DNA of 64,000 nucleotides, from the NCBI RefSeq assembly GCF_900109735.1, contig NZ_FOAS01000014.1:1-64000 (forward strand). Direction: 5' to 3'. Below, piece by piece: positions 23,740-33,980 of this stretch. Under the pieces are notes generated by a model. That model was not told the origin of the DNA, searched no databases, and saw nothing but the letters and a program-made list of their open reading frames with translations. A program made the translations under genes and the position numbers. This stretch comes from Atopomonas hussainii. GTDB taxonomy: Bacteria > Pseudomonadota > Gammaproteobacteria > Pseudomonadales > Pseudomonadaceae. The stretch's first letter is position 1. Every line of letters starts with the position of its first letter.

Positions 23740-24918
23740 TTACTTGGCTAAGAAGCGCATGCCTTCTTCAAGGCCTTGCAAAGTCAGCGGGTACATTTGC
23801 TCGTGGGTTAACTCACGCACCAGCTGGGTGGATGCAGTGTAGTCCCAGGTGTGTTTTGGGTACGGGTTAATCCAAATCACCTTCTTGAACTTGTCCATAA
23901 AGCGGCGCATCCACACGTAGCCGGCTTCTTCGTTCCAGTGCTCAACGCTGCCGCCGGCTTGGGTGATTTCATACGGCGCCATCGCTGCATCGCCGACAAA
24001 CACCACTTTGTAGTCCGAGCCGTATTTGTGCAGCAAATCGAAGGTGCTGGTGCGTTCGCTGGTACGGCGCAGGTTGTTCTTCCACACGCTTTCGTAAATG
24101 AAGTTGTGAAAGTAGAAGTACTCCAAGTGCTTAAACTCGGTTTTACAGGCCGAGAACAGCTCTTCGCAGACTTTGACGTGCGCGTCCATCGAGCCGCCGA
24201 TATCCAGCAGCAGCAACAGTTTTACCGTGTTGCGGCGCTCGGGGCGCATTTGAATGTTCAGCAAGCCGCCGTCTTTGGCGGTGTGGTCGATGGTGCCGTT
24301 CAAATCGAACTCATCGGCGGCACCTTCACGGGCGAATTTACGCAAACGGCGCAGCGCCACTTTAATGTTGCGCGTGCCTAGCTCAACCTGATCGTCTAGG
24401 TTTTTGTACTCGCGCTGATCCCACACCTTAACGGCTTTACCTTGGCGCTTGCCGGCATCGCCGACGCGAATGCCTTCGGGGTTAAAGCCGCCCGAACCAA
24501 ACGGGCTGGTGCCGCCGGTCCCGACCCACTTGTTACCGCCGGCGTGGCGTTCTTTCTGCTCTTCGAGGCGCTTTTTAAACTCCTCGATCAGCTTATCCAA
24601 GCCGCCGAGCGATTCGATTTTGGCGCGCTCTTCATCCGTTAGCGTGCGTTCGAATTCTTTGCGCAGCCACTCATCGGGGATCAGCGCTTCGATATGCTCG
24701 TTAAGGTTTTCTAGGCCCTTAAAGTACGCGCCGAAGGCACGGTCGAACTTATCGAAATGGCGCTCGTCCTTCACCAAGATGGCGCGGGCGAGGTAGTAAA
24801 ACTCGTCCATGTCAGCGAACACGACGTTGTGCTTGAGCGCATTGATCAAGTCGAGCAGCTCGCGTACCGACACCGGCACTTTGGCCGAGCGCATTTCATT
24901 GAACAGGTTAAGCAGCAT
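23740..24918 (-). CDS. VWA-domain protein (CoxE-like), MoxR partner
   Basis: This encodes 392 residues from the ATG at 24918 (MLLNLFNEMRSAKVPVS); the longer frame from 24978 extends into the intergenic repeat. Residues 1-180 are the helical DUF (CoxE-like) region with 'RELLDLINALKHNVVF'. The von Willebrand A domain follows with the MIDAS sequence 'LLLDIGGSMD' (DxGxS, about residues 228-237). Such proteins pair with MoxR ATPases as metal-dependent scaffolds or chaperones for enzyme activation. Here the moxR gene is upstream on the same strand, separated by 144 nt that contain an inverted-repeat element. Confidence 0.85.
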   Translation of the reverse strand: MLLNLFNEMRSAKVPVSVRELLDLINALKHNVVFADMDEFYYLARAILVKDERHFDKFDRAFGAYFKGLENLNEHIEALIPDEWLRKEFERTLTDEERAKIESLGGLDKLIEEFKKRLEEQKERHAGGNKWVGTGGTSPFGSGGFNPEGIRVGDAGKRQGKAVKVWDQREYKNLDDQVELGTRNIKVALRRLRKFAREGAADEFDLNGTIDHTAKDGGLLNIQMRPERRNTVKLLLLLDIGGSMDAHVKVCEELFSACKTEFKHLEYFYFHNFIYESVWKNNLRRTSERTSTFDLLHKYGSDYKVVFVGDAAMAPYEITQAGGSVEHWNEEAGYVWMRRFMDKFKKVIWINPYPKHTWDYTASTQLVRELTHEQMYPLTLQGLEEGMRFLAK

Positions 24919-24940
24919 AACAGCGGCCTCACGAATATCC

Positions 24941-25052
24941 GTAGGGTGGGTTAGTCGCGTAGCGGCGTAACCCACCATGGGATGCCATCGGCATCGGCAT
25001 GGCCAGCCTTGCGGCTGGTTGGTGGGTTACGGCCGAGCCTAACCCACCCTAC
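24941..25052. repeat. Inverted-repeat element between the moxR and VWA genes
   Basis: GTAGGGTGGGTTAG (24941-24954) is the exact complement of CTAACCCACCCTAC (25039-25052). Inside, GTAACCCACC (24967-24976) mirrors GGTGGGTTAC (25021-25030), and CCAGCC-ttgc-GGCTGG (25003-25018) forms a central hairpin. This is a familiar type of dispersed GTAGGGTGGGTTA repeat in bacterial genomes. It fills the gap within a probable operon and would fold in its mRNA. Confidence 0.85.
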
Positions 25053-25062
25053 AAGTGCGCGA

Positions 25063-25908
25063 TCAGCGGCCTGCGCGACGGCTCATGAAAGCCAAACGCT
25101 CCAGCAGCTGCACATCTTGTTCGTTCTTCACCAAAGCACCGGCCAACGGCGGAATGGCTTTAGTCGGATCACGCTCACGCAGCACGGCTTCGCCAATGTT
25201 GTCGGCCATCAGCAGCTTCAACCAATCCACCAACTCGCTGGTCGACGGTTTCTTCTTCAGGCCCGGCACTTTGCGCACGTCGAAGAACACTTCCAGCGCT
25301 TCGTTGACTAAGTCAGCACTGATTTTCGGGTAATGCACATCGACGATCTTCTTCAGCGTGTCGCGATCGGGGAAGGCGATGTAATGGAAGAAACAGCGAC
25401 GCAGGAAGGCATCCGGCAGCTCTTTTTCGTTGTTCGAGGTGATGATGATGATCGGGCGCTGCGCAGCCTTAATGGTTTCATCGGTCTCGTAAACGTAGAA
25501 CTCCATCTTGTCGAGTTCTTGCAGCAAGTCGTTGGGGAACTCGATATCGGCCTTATCGATTTCGTCGATCAGCAGAATCACCCGCTCCTCAGACTCGAAG
25601 GCCTCCCACAACTTGCCCTTCTTGATGTAGTTGCGCACATCGTGAACTTTGTCGGAGTTCAGCTGCGAGTCACGCAGACGGCTCACCGCGTCGTATTCGT
25701 ACAGACCCTGATGCGCCTTGGTGGTCGACTTAATGTGCCAGGTAATCAGCTTGGCGCCGAAGGCCTCGGCCAGCTGCTCAGCCAGCATGGTCTTGCCGGT
25801 GCCCGGCTCACCTTTAACCAGCAGCGGACGCTGCAGCGTGATGGAGGCATTGACGGCCAGCTTCAGGTCGTCGGTGGCAACGTAAGACTTAGTACCTTCG
25901 AACTTCAT
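25063..25908 (-). CDS. MoxR-family AAA+ ATPase
   Basis: This encodes 281 residues from the ATG at 25908 (MKFEGTKSYVATDDLK), with AGGATC upstream; the frame stays open to 25989, but that extension has no homology. Walker A 'GEPGTGKTMLAEQLAEAFG' (about residues 40-58) and Walker B 'VILLIDEIDKAD' (about 109-120) are intact, with sensor motif 'ITSNNEKELPDAFLRRCFF' further on. MoxR ATPases act with VWA-domain proteins to assemble or activate enzyme complexes; the downstream VWA gene is the expected partner. The client is not evident from the neighbourhood. Confidence 0.9.
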   Translation of the reverse strand: MKFEGTKSYVATDDLKLAVNASITLQRPLLVKGEPGTGKTMLAEQLAEAFGAKLITWHIKSTTKAHQGLYEYDAVSRLRDSQLNSDKVHDVRNYIKKGKLWEAFESEERVILLIDEIDKADIEFPNDLLQELDKMEFYVYETDETIKAAQRPIIIITSNNEKELPDAFLRRCFFHYIAFPDRDTLKKIVDVHYPKISADLVNEALEVFFDVRKVPGLKKKPSTSELVDWLKLLMADNIGEAVLRERDPTKAIPPLAGALVKNEQDVQLLERLAFMSRRAGR

Positions 25909-26052
25909 CGTTTTGATCCTGGGCATGAGCTTGCGAAAGACTTTCATGGTATGCCCCGAGCAAATTTCAAACAAGCGTTTGCCAGCCAATCAAAACGCCG
26001 GTAGTCGGCACAACAGAGCCTTATCCAGCACGCTGATTTAGCTCTATAGATG

Positions 26053-26303
26053 CTAGGGCCTGATCCCGTTTGTGCATGCACCGCGTTGCTGCGGCAAATG
26101 GCGCCAGGACTAGGCACACAGCGCAGGTAATGGTTATTCCCTGATCAAGCTGGGTAACGACGTATGGCACCATTTGCCGCGCAACCCGGAGGGACAAGCC
26201 TGTCGCCGCCTACACTCTACTTATAGGCAGCACCGTCAAAGGGCTGAAGCAAAAGGCTCAGCAAGCCTTGTCGCGGTCGTGCACAAACGGGCTCAGGCCC
26301 TAG
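26053..26303. repeat. MITE-like inverted-repeat element upstream of cysK
   Basis: The ends are a 32-33 nt imperfect inverted repeat: the left arm 26053-26085 (ctagggcctgatcccgtttg...) against the right arm 26272-26303 (...caaacgggctcaggccctag). A second inverted pair lies inside: GCGGCAAATGGCGCCA (26091-26106) and TGGCACCATTTGCCGC (26165-26180). No reading frame of note is present. No clear target duplication is visible at the ends. It occupies most of the 447-nt gap between moxR and cysK. Confidence 0.75.
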
Positions 26304-26355
26304 ACGCTATCGGCGCCGCGCCTTAGGCTTAGGGCTTTTAAGGCAAGGAACGACC

Positions 26356-27330
<975 letters not shown>

Positions 27331-27930
27331 ATGCGCGCCCTGCATTTCGGCATACTCGCGCTGTGTGCTTGCACCAGCGCGGTGGGCGTGGCCGCTGAGC
27401 TCAAACCCGGCACTGCAGAGCATTACTTAAATGCCGAGCAAGCCGCCCGCCATGGCGATAAAGCCGCCGCGCTGCACGAGCTAGAAATGGCCGCACGCGG
27501 TGGCCTGCCGGAAGCCCAACTCAAGCTAGCGCGCCAGTTGCCCGCTAACGAGGCCGAGCCCTGGCTGCGTAAAGCAGTGCGCGCGGGCTCGTTACCCGCC
27601 GCGAGCCTGTTGGCCGATCACTACTATGCCCGCGCTGCTTACCGCCGCGCGGCGCAGTGCTGGCTGCTTGCGGCAAAAGCCGGCAACAGCCAAGCACAGG
27701 CTCGCCTCGGCGCGCTGCAAGTGGTGGGTTACGGCCTGCCGAAAGACATTGAGCAGGCTTATGCTTGGCTCAATTTAGCCGCTAGCGCCGGCGACCCAGA
27801 GGTCGTCACCCTGCGTGACGGGCTGGAAAGCCGCTTAACAACCGAACAGCTGCATGCTGCGCAACGTCGCTCTCGCGAGTTGCCGGCAGCGATGACAGGC
27901 ATTGCCGGCCAGCCGCCCTGCGGCGAATAA
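27331..27930 (+). CDS. Exported Sel1-repeat protein
   Basis: This encodes 199 residues with a signal peptide (about residues 1-21, cleavage after VAA). Residues 55-155 carry Sel1-like repeats: 'EMAARGGLPEAQLKLAR', 'RKAVRAGSLPAASLLADHYY' and 'AWLNLAASAGDPEV'. Sel1 repeats are TPR-like protein-binding helices, commonly in periplasmic adaptor proteins. The ATG directly abuts the cysK stop and no good separate ribosome binding site is visible, so expression probably depends on cysK translation. No specific partner is apparent. Confidence 0.78.
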   Translation: MRALHFGILALCACTSAVGVAAELKPGTAEHYLNAEQAARHGDKAAALHELEMAARGGLPEAQLKLARQLPANEAEPWLRKAVRAGSLPAASLLADHYYARAAYRRAAQCWLLAAKAGNSQAQARLGALQVVGYGLPKDIEQAYAWLNLAASAGDPEVVTLRDGLESRLTTEQLHAAQRRSRELPAAMTGIAGQPPCGE

Positions 27931-27969
27931 ACCACTTATCGACTTTAAGCCTCGCAGAAGGACACCTTG

Positions 27970-29691
27970 ATGCTCACCCCCAACCAGGCCAGCGATATTG
28001 CGCAGCTGATTCTTGATGGTTTTGATTCTTACCGCGCGCGTTTTCGCGAGATCACTCAAGGCGCGGCCGAGCGTTTTGAGCAGGCCCGCTGGCAAGAGGC
28101 ACAACAAGCCTCGGCCGAGCGCATCAATTTATACGAGGCCAAAGTCGACGAAGTGGTTAAGCGCTTTAGCGCCCGCTATGGCGATCAAGCCATGCACAGC
28201 CTCGACGAATGGCCGATGGTGAAAAACGCCTACATCCAGCTGATCGAGCCACGCTTAGACGACGAGTTGTCGGAAACTTGGTTTAACTCGATCTTCTGCA
28301 GCGTGTTCCATCACGATCACATCAGCGATGGCTGCATGTTCGTGCACACCACACGCCCGTCCATGCACAGCCGCAATCGCCTGCCGCAAACGTGGCGCTA
28401 CGAGGTGAAAGGCGAGCTAGAAGACGTCGCCGCACGCATTCTGCATGACTACCGTTTCGCCGTGCCCTACGACGATGTTGCGCGCGACGCCAAATTGCTG
28501 CTCGATCACTTACAAACTGCCCTGCCCGATTGGGTGCAGAAAGACCCAGAGCTGATCATCGAGTTCTTGCGCCCAGTGTTTTACCGCAACAAAGGCGCTT
28601 ACTTGGTCGGCCGGATTAAAAGCTGCGACGAGCAGTGGCCACTGGTGATTCCGCTGGTGCATCGCGAAGGCAAAGGCATCGCGCTGGATACCGTGATCAC
28701 CGATGAAGCCGAAGTGTCGATTATCTTCTCCTTCACCCGCTCTTACTTCCTCGTTGAAGTGCCGGTACCCGCTGAGTTTGTGGCTTTCTTAAAGCAGATT
28801 TTGCCCGGCAAACAAGCCGCCGAGCTGTACAGCTCGCTGGGCTTTTATAAGCACGGCAAAACCGAGTTCTACCGCGCCATGCTCAATCACCTGGCCAATA
28901 CCGATGACAAGTTCATCATGGCCCCCGGCGTACGCGGCATGGTGATGAGCGTGTTCACCCTGCCGGGCTTTAACACCGTCTTCAAGATCATCAAAGACAA
29001 ATTCGCCCCGCCTAAAGAGGTGAACAAACAGATCGTTAAGGAAAAATACGATCTGGTAAAACGCCACGACCGCGTGGGCCGCATGGCCGACACCCAACAG
29101 TTCAGCCACGTGCGTGTGCCTAAAGCCAAGTTTGAAAAAGAGTGCTTGGATGAGCTGCTTGAGGTAGCCAGCGAGATTATTCGTCTCGATGGCGACCACG
29201 TAGTGATTGAGCACATGTGGGTGGAACGGCGGATGATTCCGCTGAACATGTACTTAGAAACCGCCAGCGAGAACCAAACACTCGCCGCCATTGATGACTA
29301 CGGCATGGCGATCAAACAACTCGCCGCGGCGAATATCTTCCCCGGCGATATGCTGCTGAAGAACTTCGGCGTAACCCGGCATGGCCGCGTGGTGTTCTAT
29401 GACTACGACGAGATCTGCTACCTGACCGAAGTAAACTTCCGCAAGATTCCACCGCCACGCTACCCCGAAGACGAGATGGCCAGCGAACCTTGGTACAGCG
29501 TCGGGCCTAACGATGTGTTCCCGGAAGAGTTCCCGGTTTTCCTGTTTGCTGACATTAAGCTGCGCCGCCTATTCAGCAAGATGCACGCTGATTTGTTTGA
29601 GGCCAGTTACTGGCAAGGCCTGCAGGAGCAAATTCGCGCCGGTACTGTGATTGATGTGTTCCCATACCGCCGCAACCACCCTAACGGTTGA
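27970..29691 (+). CDS. aceK: Isocitrate dehydrogenase kinase/phosphatase
   Basis: This encodes 573 residues from the ATG at 27970 ([18 protein letters not shown]); a TTG one codon earlier is an alternative. AceK reversibly phosphorylates isocitrate dehydrogenase and so steers carbon between the TCA cycle and the glyoxylate bypass, which suits growth on acetyl-CoA sources such as terpenoid breakdown. The ATP-binding loop '[17 protein letters not shown]' (about residues 318-334) and the C-terminal kinase-like region with '[15 protein letters not shown]' are present. The length fits the family. It is followed by a strong terminator. Confidence 0.93.
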   Translation: MLTPNQASDIAQLILDGFDSYRARFREITQGAAERFEQARWQEAQQASAERINLYEAKVDEVVKRFSARYGDQAMHSLDEWPMVKNAYIQLIEPRLDDELSETWFNSIFCSVFHHDHISDGCMFVHTTRPSMHSRNRLPQTWRYEVKGELEDVAARILHDYRFAVPYDDVARDAKLLLDHLQTALPDWVQKDPELIIEFLRPVFYRNKGAYLVGRIKSCDEQWPLVIPLVHREGKGIALDTVITDEAEVSIIFSFTRSYFLVEVPVPAEFVAFLKQILPGKQAAELYSSLGFYKHGKTEFYRAMLNHLANTDDKFIMAPGVRGMVMSVFTLPGFNTVFKIIKDKFAPPKEVNKQIVKEKYDLVKRHDRVGRMADTQQFSHVRVPKAKFEKECLDELLEVASEIIRLDGDHVVIEHMWVERRMIPLNMYLETASENQTLAAIDDYGMAIKQLAAANIFPGDMLLKNFGVTRHGRVVFYDYDEICYLTEVNFRKIPPPRYPEDEMASEPWYSVGPNDVFPEEFPVFLFADIKLRRLFSKMHADLFEASYWQGLQEQIRAGTVIDVFPYRRNHPNG

Positions 29692-29697
29692 GGCAAA

Positions 29698-29735
29698 CAC
29701 TAAGGCCAGCAGATGCTGGCCTTAGTGCTATTTGC
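29698..29735. terminator. Hairpin terminator after aceK
   Basis: CACTAAGGCCAGCA (29698-29711) is perfectly complementary to TGCTGGCCTTAGTG (29714-29727). Only a weak T-rich tail (ctatttgct) follows. Confidence 0.75.
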
Positions 29736-29755
29736 TATCGTCTAAGCAAGGGCGA

Positions 29756-30073
29756 TCAATTAGGGATGCTGATACGCAACTCGGCGCCTTCGATACTTTT
29801 AGGGTCTAGCAAGAAGCTACCGCCACTGTCGCCCGTGGTTAAACTGCCATCCACCTTAACGCTACGCCCGCTTTGTGGCGCGAACATATCCGGCAATAAC
29901 GCGCCATCCTCTATCACTTCAGCACTATGACGCTCAGCCTTAGGCGGGGTTAGGTCTAAGTCGCCTTGATACAAAGGCTGCCCCAAGCCAAAACCACCTG
30001 GGCTAGCCACAGATTCAGCATAAGCCGACGTCGATAGTAGCCCCAGTAAACACAACAGCGGTGTGAGTCGCAT
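29756..30073 (-). CDS. Small exported protein of unknown function
   Basis: This encodes 105 residues with GGGGGAG upstream. A clear signal peptide (MRLTPLLCLLGLLSTSAYA, cleaved after AYA) precedes an 86-residue mature part rich in Gly, Ser, Pro and acidic residues ('DGALLPDMFAPQSGRSVKVDG', 'TTGDSGGSFLLD') with no Cys. I recognise no domain; it may be periplasmic or outer-membrane associated. It is downstream, on the same strand, of the pseudo-receiver gene (about 60 nt away), so they may share a transcript. Confidence 0.65.
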   Translation of the reverse strand: MRLTPLLCLLGLLSTSAYAESVASPGGFGLGQPLYQGDLDLTPPKAERHSAEVIEDGALLPDMFAPQSGRSVKVDGSLTTGDSGGSFLLDPKSIEGAELRISIPN

Positions 30074-30132
30074 GCAGTCTCCCCCTTGCGCTTTCAGGGT
30101 TTGAGGCTCGCAAGCCGTTAAAGTTCAAGCAG

Positions 30133-31275
30133 TTAGCGCTCCAGTGTGCTGGCCACCTGCTTGAGCAGGGTCTGAAAGGCCTTGTCTTGCTCAGCGGTGG
30201 ATTTAAATAAGTGGTTAATCCTCTCGCTGGATTCTGTCAGTAAGTGCATCAGGCGATCTTCCTCCGGCGCGGTTAAGCACAACTGGGAAAACTCAACATG
30301 CAGGTTATCCAGCATGCCTTCAAGCTCTTGGGTACTCACCCGCGTGAGTTGCAGCTTGGCGTCTTCCATCTCGGCAATCATCTGCTGTAGCACCGCCGCT
30401 GTGGCCTGAATGCGCACCGCGCGGTCTTTTGCCGCGCGCTCGGTGAGCATAGCGGCGACGCGCGCATCTAATGCGTTAGCGACAAAGCAAATATGATCTT
30501 TGATGACCCCATAACGAATGGGGTCGTGCAACGGCATGTTGCGCACCAACAAACCCACATGCGGGTAATTAACGATAGTGCGCGGGCCAAAGTCGGCAAT
30601 GCGGCCTTGGTTACGGGCGATCTCCACCACTTCACGCTCAATGGTGCGTTCTAGGCCATCGTCATAGAAATACTCAAGCCCACCGGGATGGAAAATCCCT
30701 AAGCTGCAATGCAAGCCAAACTCAGCCAACGCGCTTAGTGCCAGCTGGGCCACGGTTTCAAAGGTTTGGCAAGCAAAGCTGGACTCCATGAACTGCAAGA
30801 TGCGCCCGAGCTCGGCATTCAGGCTCATGGCCTGAAAAGCGATACGCGAGGATTCGTCCAGCTGCACCTTAAGCGTTTTTTGCTCGCGCAGTGTTTGCGC
30901 CGAACGACGTAAACGTGCGGCAAATGCAGCCGCGGAGATCGGCAAGTGCACATACTCGTCGGCCCCGGCGGCAAACGCGCGTAAGCACTGCGCTTCATCG
31001 GCTTCATTGAGCAAGAACAAAAACGGTGGGCGGTCTTCGTTGGCTACCGTAAAGGTCTCACCCAATTGCGCCATGGCGTGCGGCCAGGCCTCTTCAACCA
31101 GCACCAACTCGTAAGGCTGGCTGGCATCGTCGGTTAGCTCGATACCATAAGCATCTAAGTCTTTGCTCCATGTGCTGGCCAATTGCGGGCTGGCCAACAA
31201 TAAAACGCTTAGCGCACTCGGCTCGCTGCTTGCGGCATCACCGACGTCGTCATCCCATAGGTCAATCCCAGACAC
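30133..31275 (-). CDS. Pseudo-receiver response-regulator-like protein with coiled-coil C-terminus
   Basis: This encodes 380 residues from a GTG with GGGAGGG upstream. Residues 20-130 have a receiver-like fold: strands 'LSVLLLAS', 'YELVLVEEAWP', 'PFLFLLNEAD' and 'DEYVHLPISAAAF'. The phospho-accepting Asp position holds Glu61, and the Lys of the usual KP pair is His110 (HLP), so phosphorylation is unlikely; a Glu can mimic phospho-Asp (inference). Residues 140-290 have no motif I know; the end (about 290-380) is a long amphipathic helical/coiled-coil segment. Similar stand-alone proteins in Pseudomonas are annotated only as response regulators. The target is unknown. Confidence 0.7.
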   Translation of the reverse strand: MSGIDLWDDDVGDAASSEPSALSVLLLASPQLASTWSKDLDAYGIELTDDASQPYELVLVEEAWPHAMAQLGETFTVANEDRPPFLFLLNEADEAQCLRAFAAGADEYVHLPISAAAFAARLRRSAQTLREQKTLKVQLDESSRIAFQAMSLNAELGRILQFMESSFACQTFETVAQLALSALAEFGLHCSLGIFHPGGLEYFYDDGLERTIEREVVEIARNQGRIADFGPRTIVNYPHVGLLVRNMPLHDPIRYGVIKDHICFVANALDARVAAMLTERAAKDRAVRIQATAAVLQQMIAEMEDAKLQLTRVSTQELEGMLDNLHVEFSQLCLTAPEEDRLMHLLTESSERINHLFKSTAEQDKAFQTLLKQVASTLER

Positions 31276-31358
31276 GCTAACGCCCTCCCGTGAGGCTTCC
31301 TCAACAGTATCAGCCTAGCTCAAAGCTGGGCGAGCGTTGCAAGCGTGTCGACGAAGCC

Positions 31359-32198
31359 TTAAGGGCCGTGCGCGGCTGCGCCGTTCCAGGCCACCCAGCC
31401 GAACTGCCAGGTCAATAAAATCAGCCCGCCAAAAACGATGCGATACCAGCCAAAGACCACGTAGCTGTGGTGGGCGATAAACTTCAGCAACGCTTTGACG
31501 GCCAGCAAGGCGCTGATAAACGCCGCGACAAAGCCCGTTAGCAGCAACGGCAAGTCATCGCCGGCAAAGAGCGCATGGTGTTTATACAAGTCGTATACCG
31601 CTGCACCGGCGATGGTGGGCATGGCCAAAAAGAACGAAAACTCAGTGGCCGTTTTGCGTGACAAGCCAAATAGCAAACCGCCGATAATAGTTGCCCCCGA
31701 ACGTGAAGTACCGGGAATCATCGCCAAGCATTGGGCGAAGCCAATCTTCAACGCATCCTGCCAGCGTAATTCATCAACCGACTCGACACGGATCTGATGC
31801 TCGCGGCGCTCTGCCCAGATCATCACCACCCCACCCACCACCAAGGCCGCAGCCACAGTCAGCGGGTTGAACAGATACTCCTTAATCACATCGGCAAACA
31901 ACAAACCAAGCACCACGGCTGGTAAGAAGGCTATCAGCAGGTTGATGGTGAATTTTTGCGCCGCCGGTTGGTGCGTCACGCCTGTCGTCACTGCCCATAC
32001 CTTGCGGCGGTATTCCCAAATAACCGCCAAAATAGCGCCGAGCTGGATGATCACATTGAAGGCTTTGGCTTTCTCGCCGGAAAAACCAATCAGGTCGGCG
32101 ACGATAATTTGATGACCTGTGCTGGAAACCGGCAGAAATTCCGTCAACCCCTCCACCACACCCAGCAGTAACGCCTGCAACAACCCCACTACATCCAC
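31359..32198 (-). CDS. uppP: Undecaprenyl-diphosphate phosphatase
   Basis: This encodes 279 residues from a GTG with AAGGAGAG upstream. The integral membrane BacA/UppP family signatures are both present: '[16 protein letters not shown]' (about residues 16-31) and '[20 protein letters not shown]' (about 162-181), which include the catalytic Glu, Ser and Arg residues. It recycles the undecaprenyl lipid carrier for peptidoglycan and other envelope polymers on the outer face of the inner membrane. Multiple hydrophobic helices match the expected topology. It is monocistronic. Confidence 0.94.
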   Translation of the reverse strand: MDVVGLLQALLLGVVEGLTEFLPVSSTGHQIIVADLIGFSGEKAKAFNVIIQLGAILAVIWEYRRKVWAVTTGVTHQPAAQKFTINLLIAFLPAVVLGLLFADVIKEYLFNPLTVAAALVVGGVVMIWAERREHQIRVESVDELRWQDALKIGFAQCLAMIPGTSRSGATIIGGLLFGLSRKTATEFSFFLAMPTIAGAAVYDLYKHHALFAGDDLPLLLTGFVAAFISALLAVKALLKFIAHHSYVVFGWYRIVFGGLILLTWQFGWVAWNGAAAHGP

Positions 32199-32344
32199 TG
32201 TGCCCTCTCCTTACGACCAAAGGACGACTACGCTAAAGGAAACACCGCCATTAAGTTCACCGGGGCGGCGCCGACATTTTACTTAGGCGCTGTGACATCA
32301 CGATTGCAAATAAGTGCCGCTCTTTTTATGCCGGGAGAACAATA

Positions 32345-33979
32345 ATGAACAACCTGCGCCAACTACCCATCCGCCGCCGTCTGCTCTCGATTTTGCTTTT
32401 AGTGGTCGTCGGCTTACTGGGCTTGAGTGCCTTTAGCCTGAGCAACCTGAAAAGCACCCTCTACGAAAGCAAGGTAGAGAAAACCAAGCACATTGCCGAA
32501 TCGGCGTTAACCTTGGTGGCGCATTACCACGCACAGGTTAAAGCCGGCAAACTCAGCGAGGATGAAGCGCAGAACCTTGCCAAAAGCGCCGTCGGCAGCA
32601 TTCGCTACGGCGACAACGATTATTTCTGGATTAACGACTTAAGCCCCAAAATGGTCATGCATCCGTTTAAGGCAGACTTAGTCGGTAAAGACCTCTCGGC
32701 CGTGAAAGACCCCAACGGCAAGTTCCTCTTCAACGAAATGGTTGCGCTGGCGAAAAAGTCTGATGATGGCGTGGTGGATTACTACTGGCCAAAACCCGGT
32801 GCAGACGCCCCCGTGGCTAAGGTGTCTTACATCCAGCACTTCCAGCCTTGGGGGTGGATTATTGGCACTGGCGTGTATGTGGATGATGTCGAGACGCAAT
32901 TTGCCCAGCAAGCGGTGAGCTTAGGCTTAGCCACAGGCCTGTTACTGCTGGTGATCGCCGGATTAATCGTGTTGATAAGTCGCAGCATTACCCGTCCGCT
33001 GGATACCGTGGTAGATGCCCTGCAAGACATCGCCAGCGGCCGCGGCGACCTGACTCGGCGCTTGAATCAAGAGGGCCGCGATGAAATTTCCGCCTTGGCT
33101 GGGCACTTCAATCAATTTGCCGAAAAACTGCAAACCATCGTGCGTAAACTGGCAGGTAATGCCGGCGATCTTGAAGTATCTGCCGGCGATCTGGCGCAGA
33201 TTAGCCGCGACGGCCAAGTACAAAGCCAAGAGCAAGCGCAACGCATGGAAATGGTCGCCACGGCAGTTAACGAAGTGTCTTACGGCGTACAAGACGTGGC
33301 AAAAAATGCCGAGCAAGCCGCCAATGAGGTTCGCCAAGCAGAAAAAGCCGCCGAACAAGGGCAGACCAGCATCCAAAGCGGCATCACGCAAATCAACGAG
33401 CTTTCCAACACCATCGGCAATGCGGTGGATGTTATTCAGCGCTTGGCCAGCGAGAGCAACGAAATCAACAAGGTGCTTGAGGTGATACGCACCATTGCCG
33501 AGCAAACCAATCTACTCGCGCTTAACGCGGCGATTGAAGCAGCTCGCGCCGGCGAGATGGGCCGCGGCTTTGCTGTGGTTGCTGACGAGGTGCGCCTTTT
33601 AGCCCAGCGCACGCAACAATCGACGCAAGAAATCCAAAGCATGATCGAAAAACTGCAAAGCAACTCCGATGCTGCGGTGAATGTGATTACCGAAAGCAGC
33701 CGCGTATCTAGCGTCACGGTTGAGCAAGCCAGCAAGGCCGGCGATAGCCTAGAAACGATCACCCAAGTGCTGCGCAATCTGTCTGGGCTGAATGCCTCAA
33801 TTGCCAGCGCCATTTTGCAGCAGTCGCATGTAGTGGAGGACATTAATCGCAATGTCACCGAAGCTGCACAATACTCACACCAGAGTTTAAACTCTGCAGA
33901 GAAGACTACCCGTGCAGGCGACAGCCTCAAGCAGCTTGCCGATCAGGTCAGTGCGTTAGCTCAACAGTTCAAGGCGTAA
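32345..33979 (+). CDS. Methyl-accepting chemotaxis protein with single Cache ligand domain
   Basis: This encodes 544 residues. Order: TM1 (about residues 13-31), a periplasmic sCache-type domain (about 35-190) ending '[19 protein letters not shown]', TM2 (about 192-212), HAMP (about 213-265), and the cytoplasmic signalling domain with the highly conserved hairpin '[20 protein letters not shown]' (about residue 383). sCache domains in Pseudomonas typically bind small organic acids; the ligand cannot be read from the sequence. The unknown gene downstream starts 1 nt after the stop and may be an accessory component. Confidence 0.9.
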   Translation: MNNLRQLPIRRRLLSILLLVVVGLLGLSAFSLSNLKSTLYESKVEKTKHIAESALTLVAHYHAQVKAGKLSEDEAQNLAKSAVGSIRYGDNDYFWINDLSPKMVMHPFKADLVGKDLSAVKDPNGKFLFNEMVALAKKSDDGVVDYYWPKPGADAPVAKVSYIQHFQPWGWIIGTGVYVDDVETQFAQQAVSLGLATGLLLLVIAGLIVLISRSITRPLDTVVDALQDIASGRGDLTRRLNQEGRDEISALAGHFNQFAEKLQTIVRKLAGNAGDLEVSAGDLAQISRDGQVQSQEQAQRMEMVATAVNEVSYGVQDVAKNAEQAANEVRQAEKAAEQGQTSIQSGITQINELSNTIGNAVDVIQRLASESNEINKVLEVIRTIAEQTNLLALNAAIEAARAGEMGRGFAVVADEVRLLAQRTQQSTQEIQSMIEKLQSNSDAAVNVITESSRVSSVTVEQASKAGDSLETITQVLRNLSGLNASIASAILQQSHVVEDINRNVTEAAQYSHQSLNSAEKTTRAGDSLKQLADQVSALAQQFKA

Positions 33980-33980
33980 T

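Noticed and set aside
10428..26303. CRISPR array
   Set aside because: The repeats in the window are palindromic dispersed elements, not regularly spaced repeats with unique spacers, and no cas genes are present.
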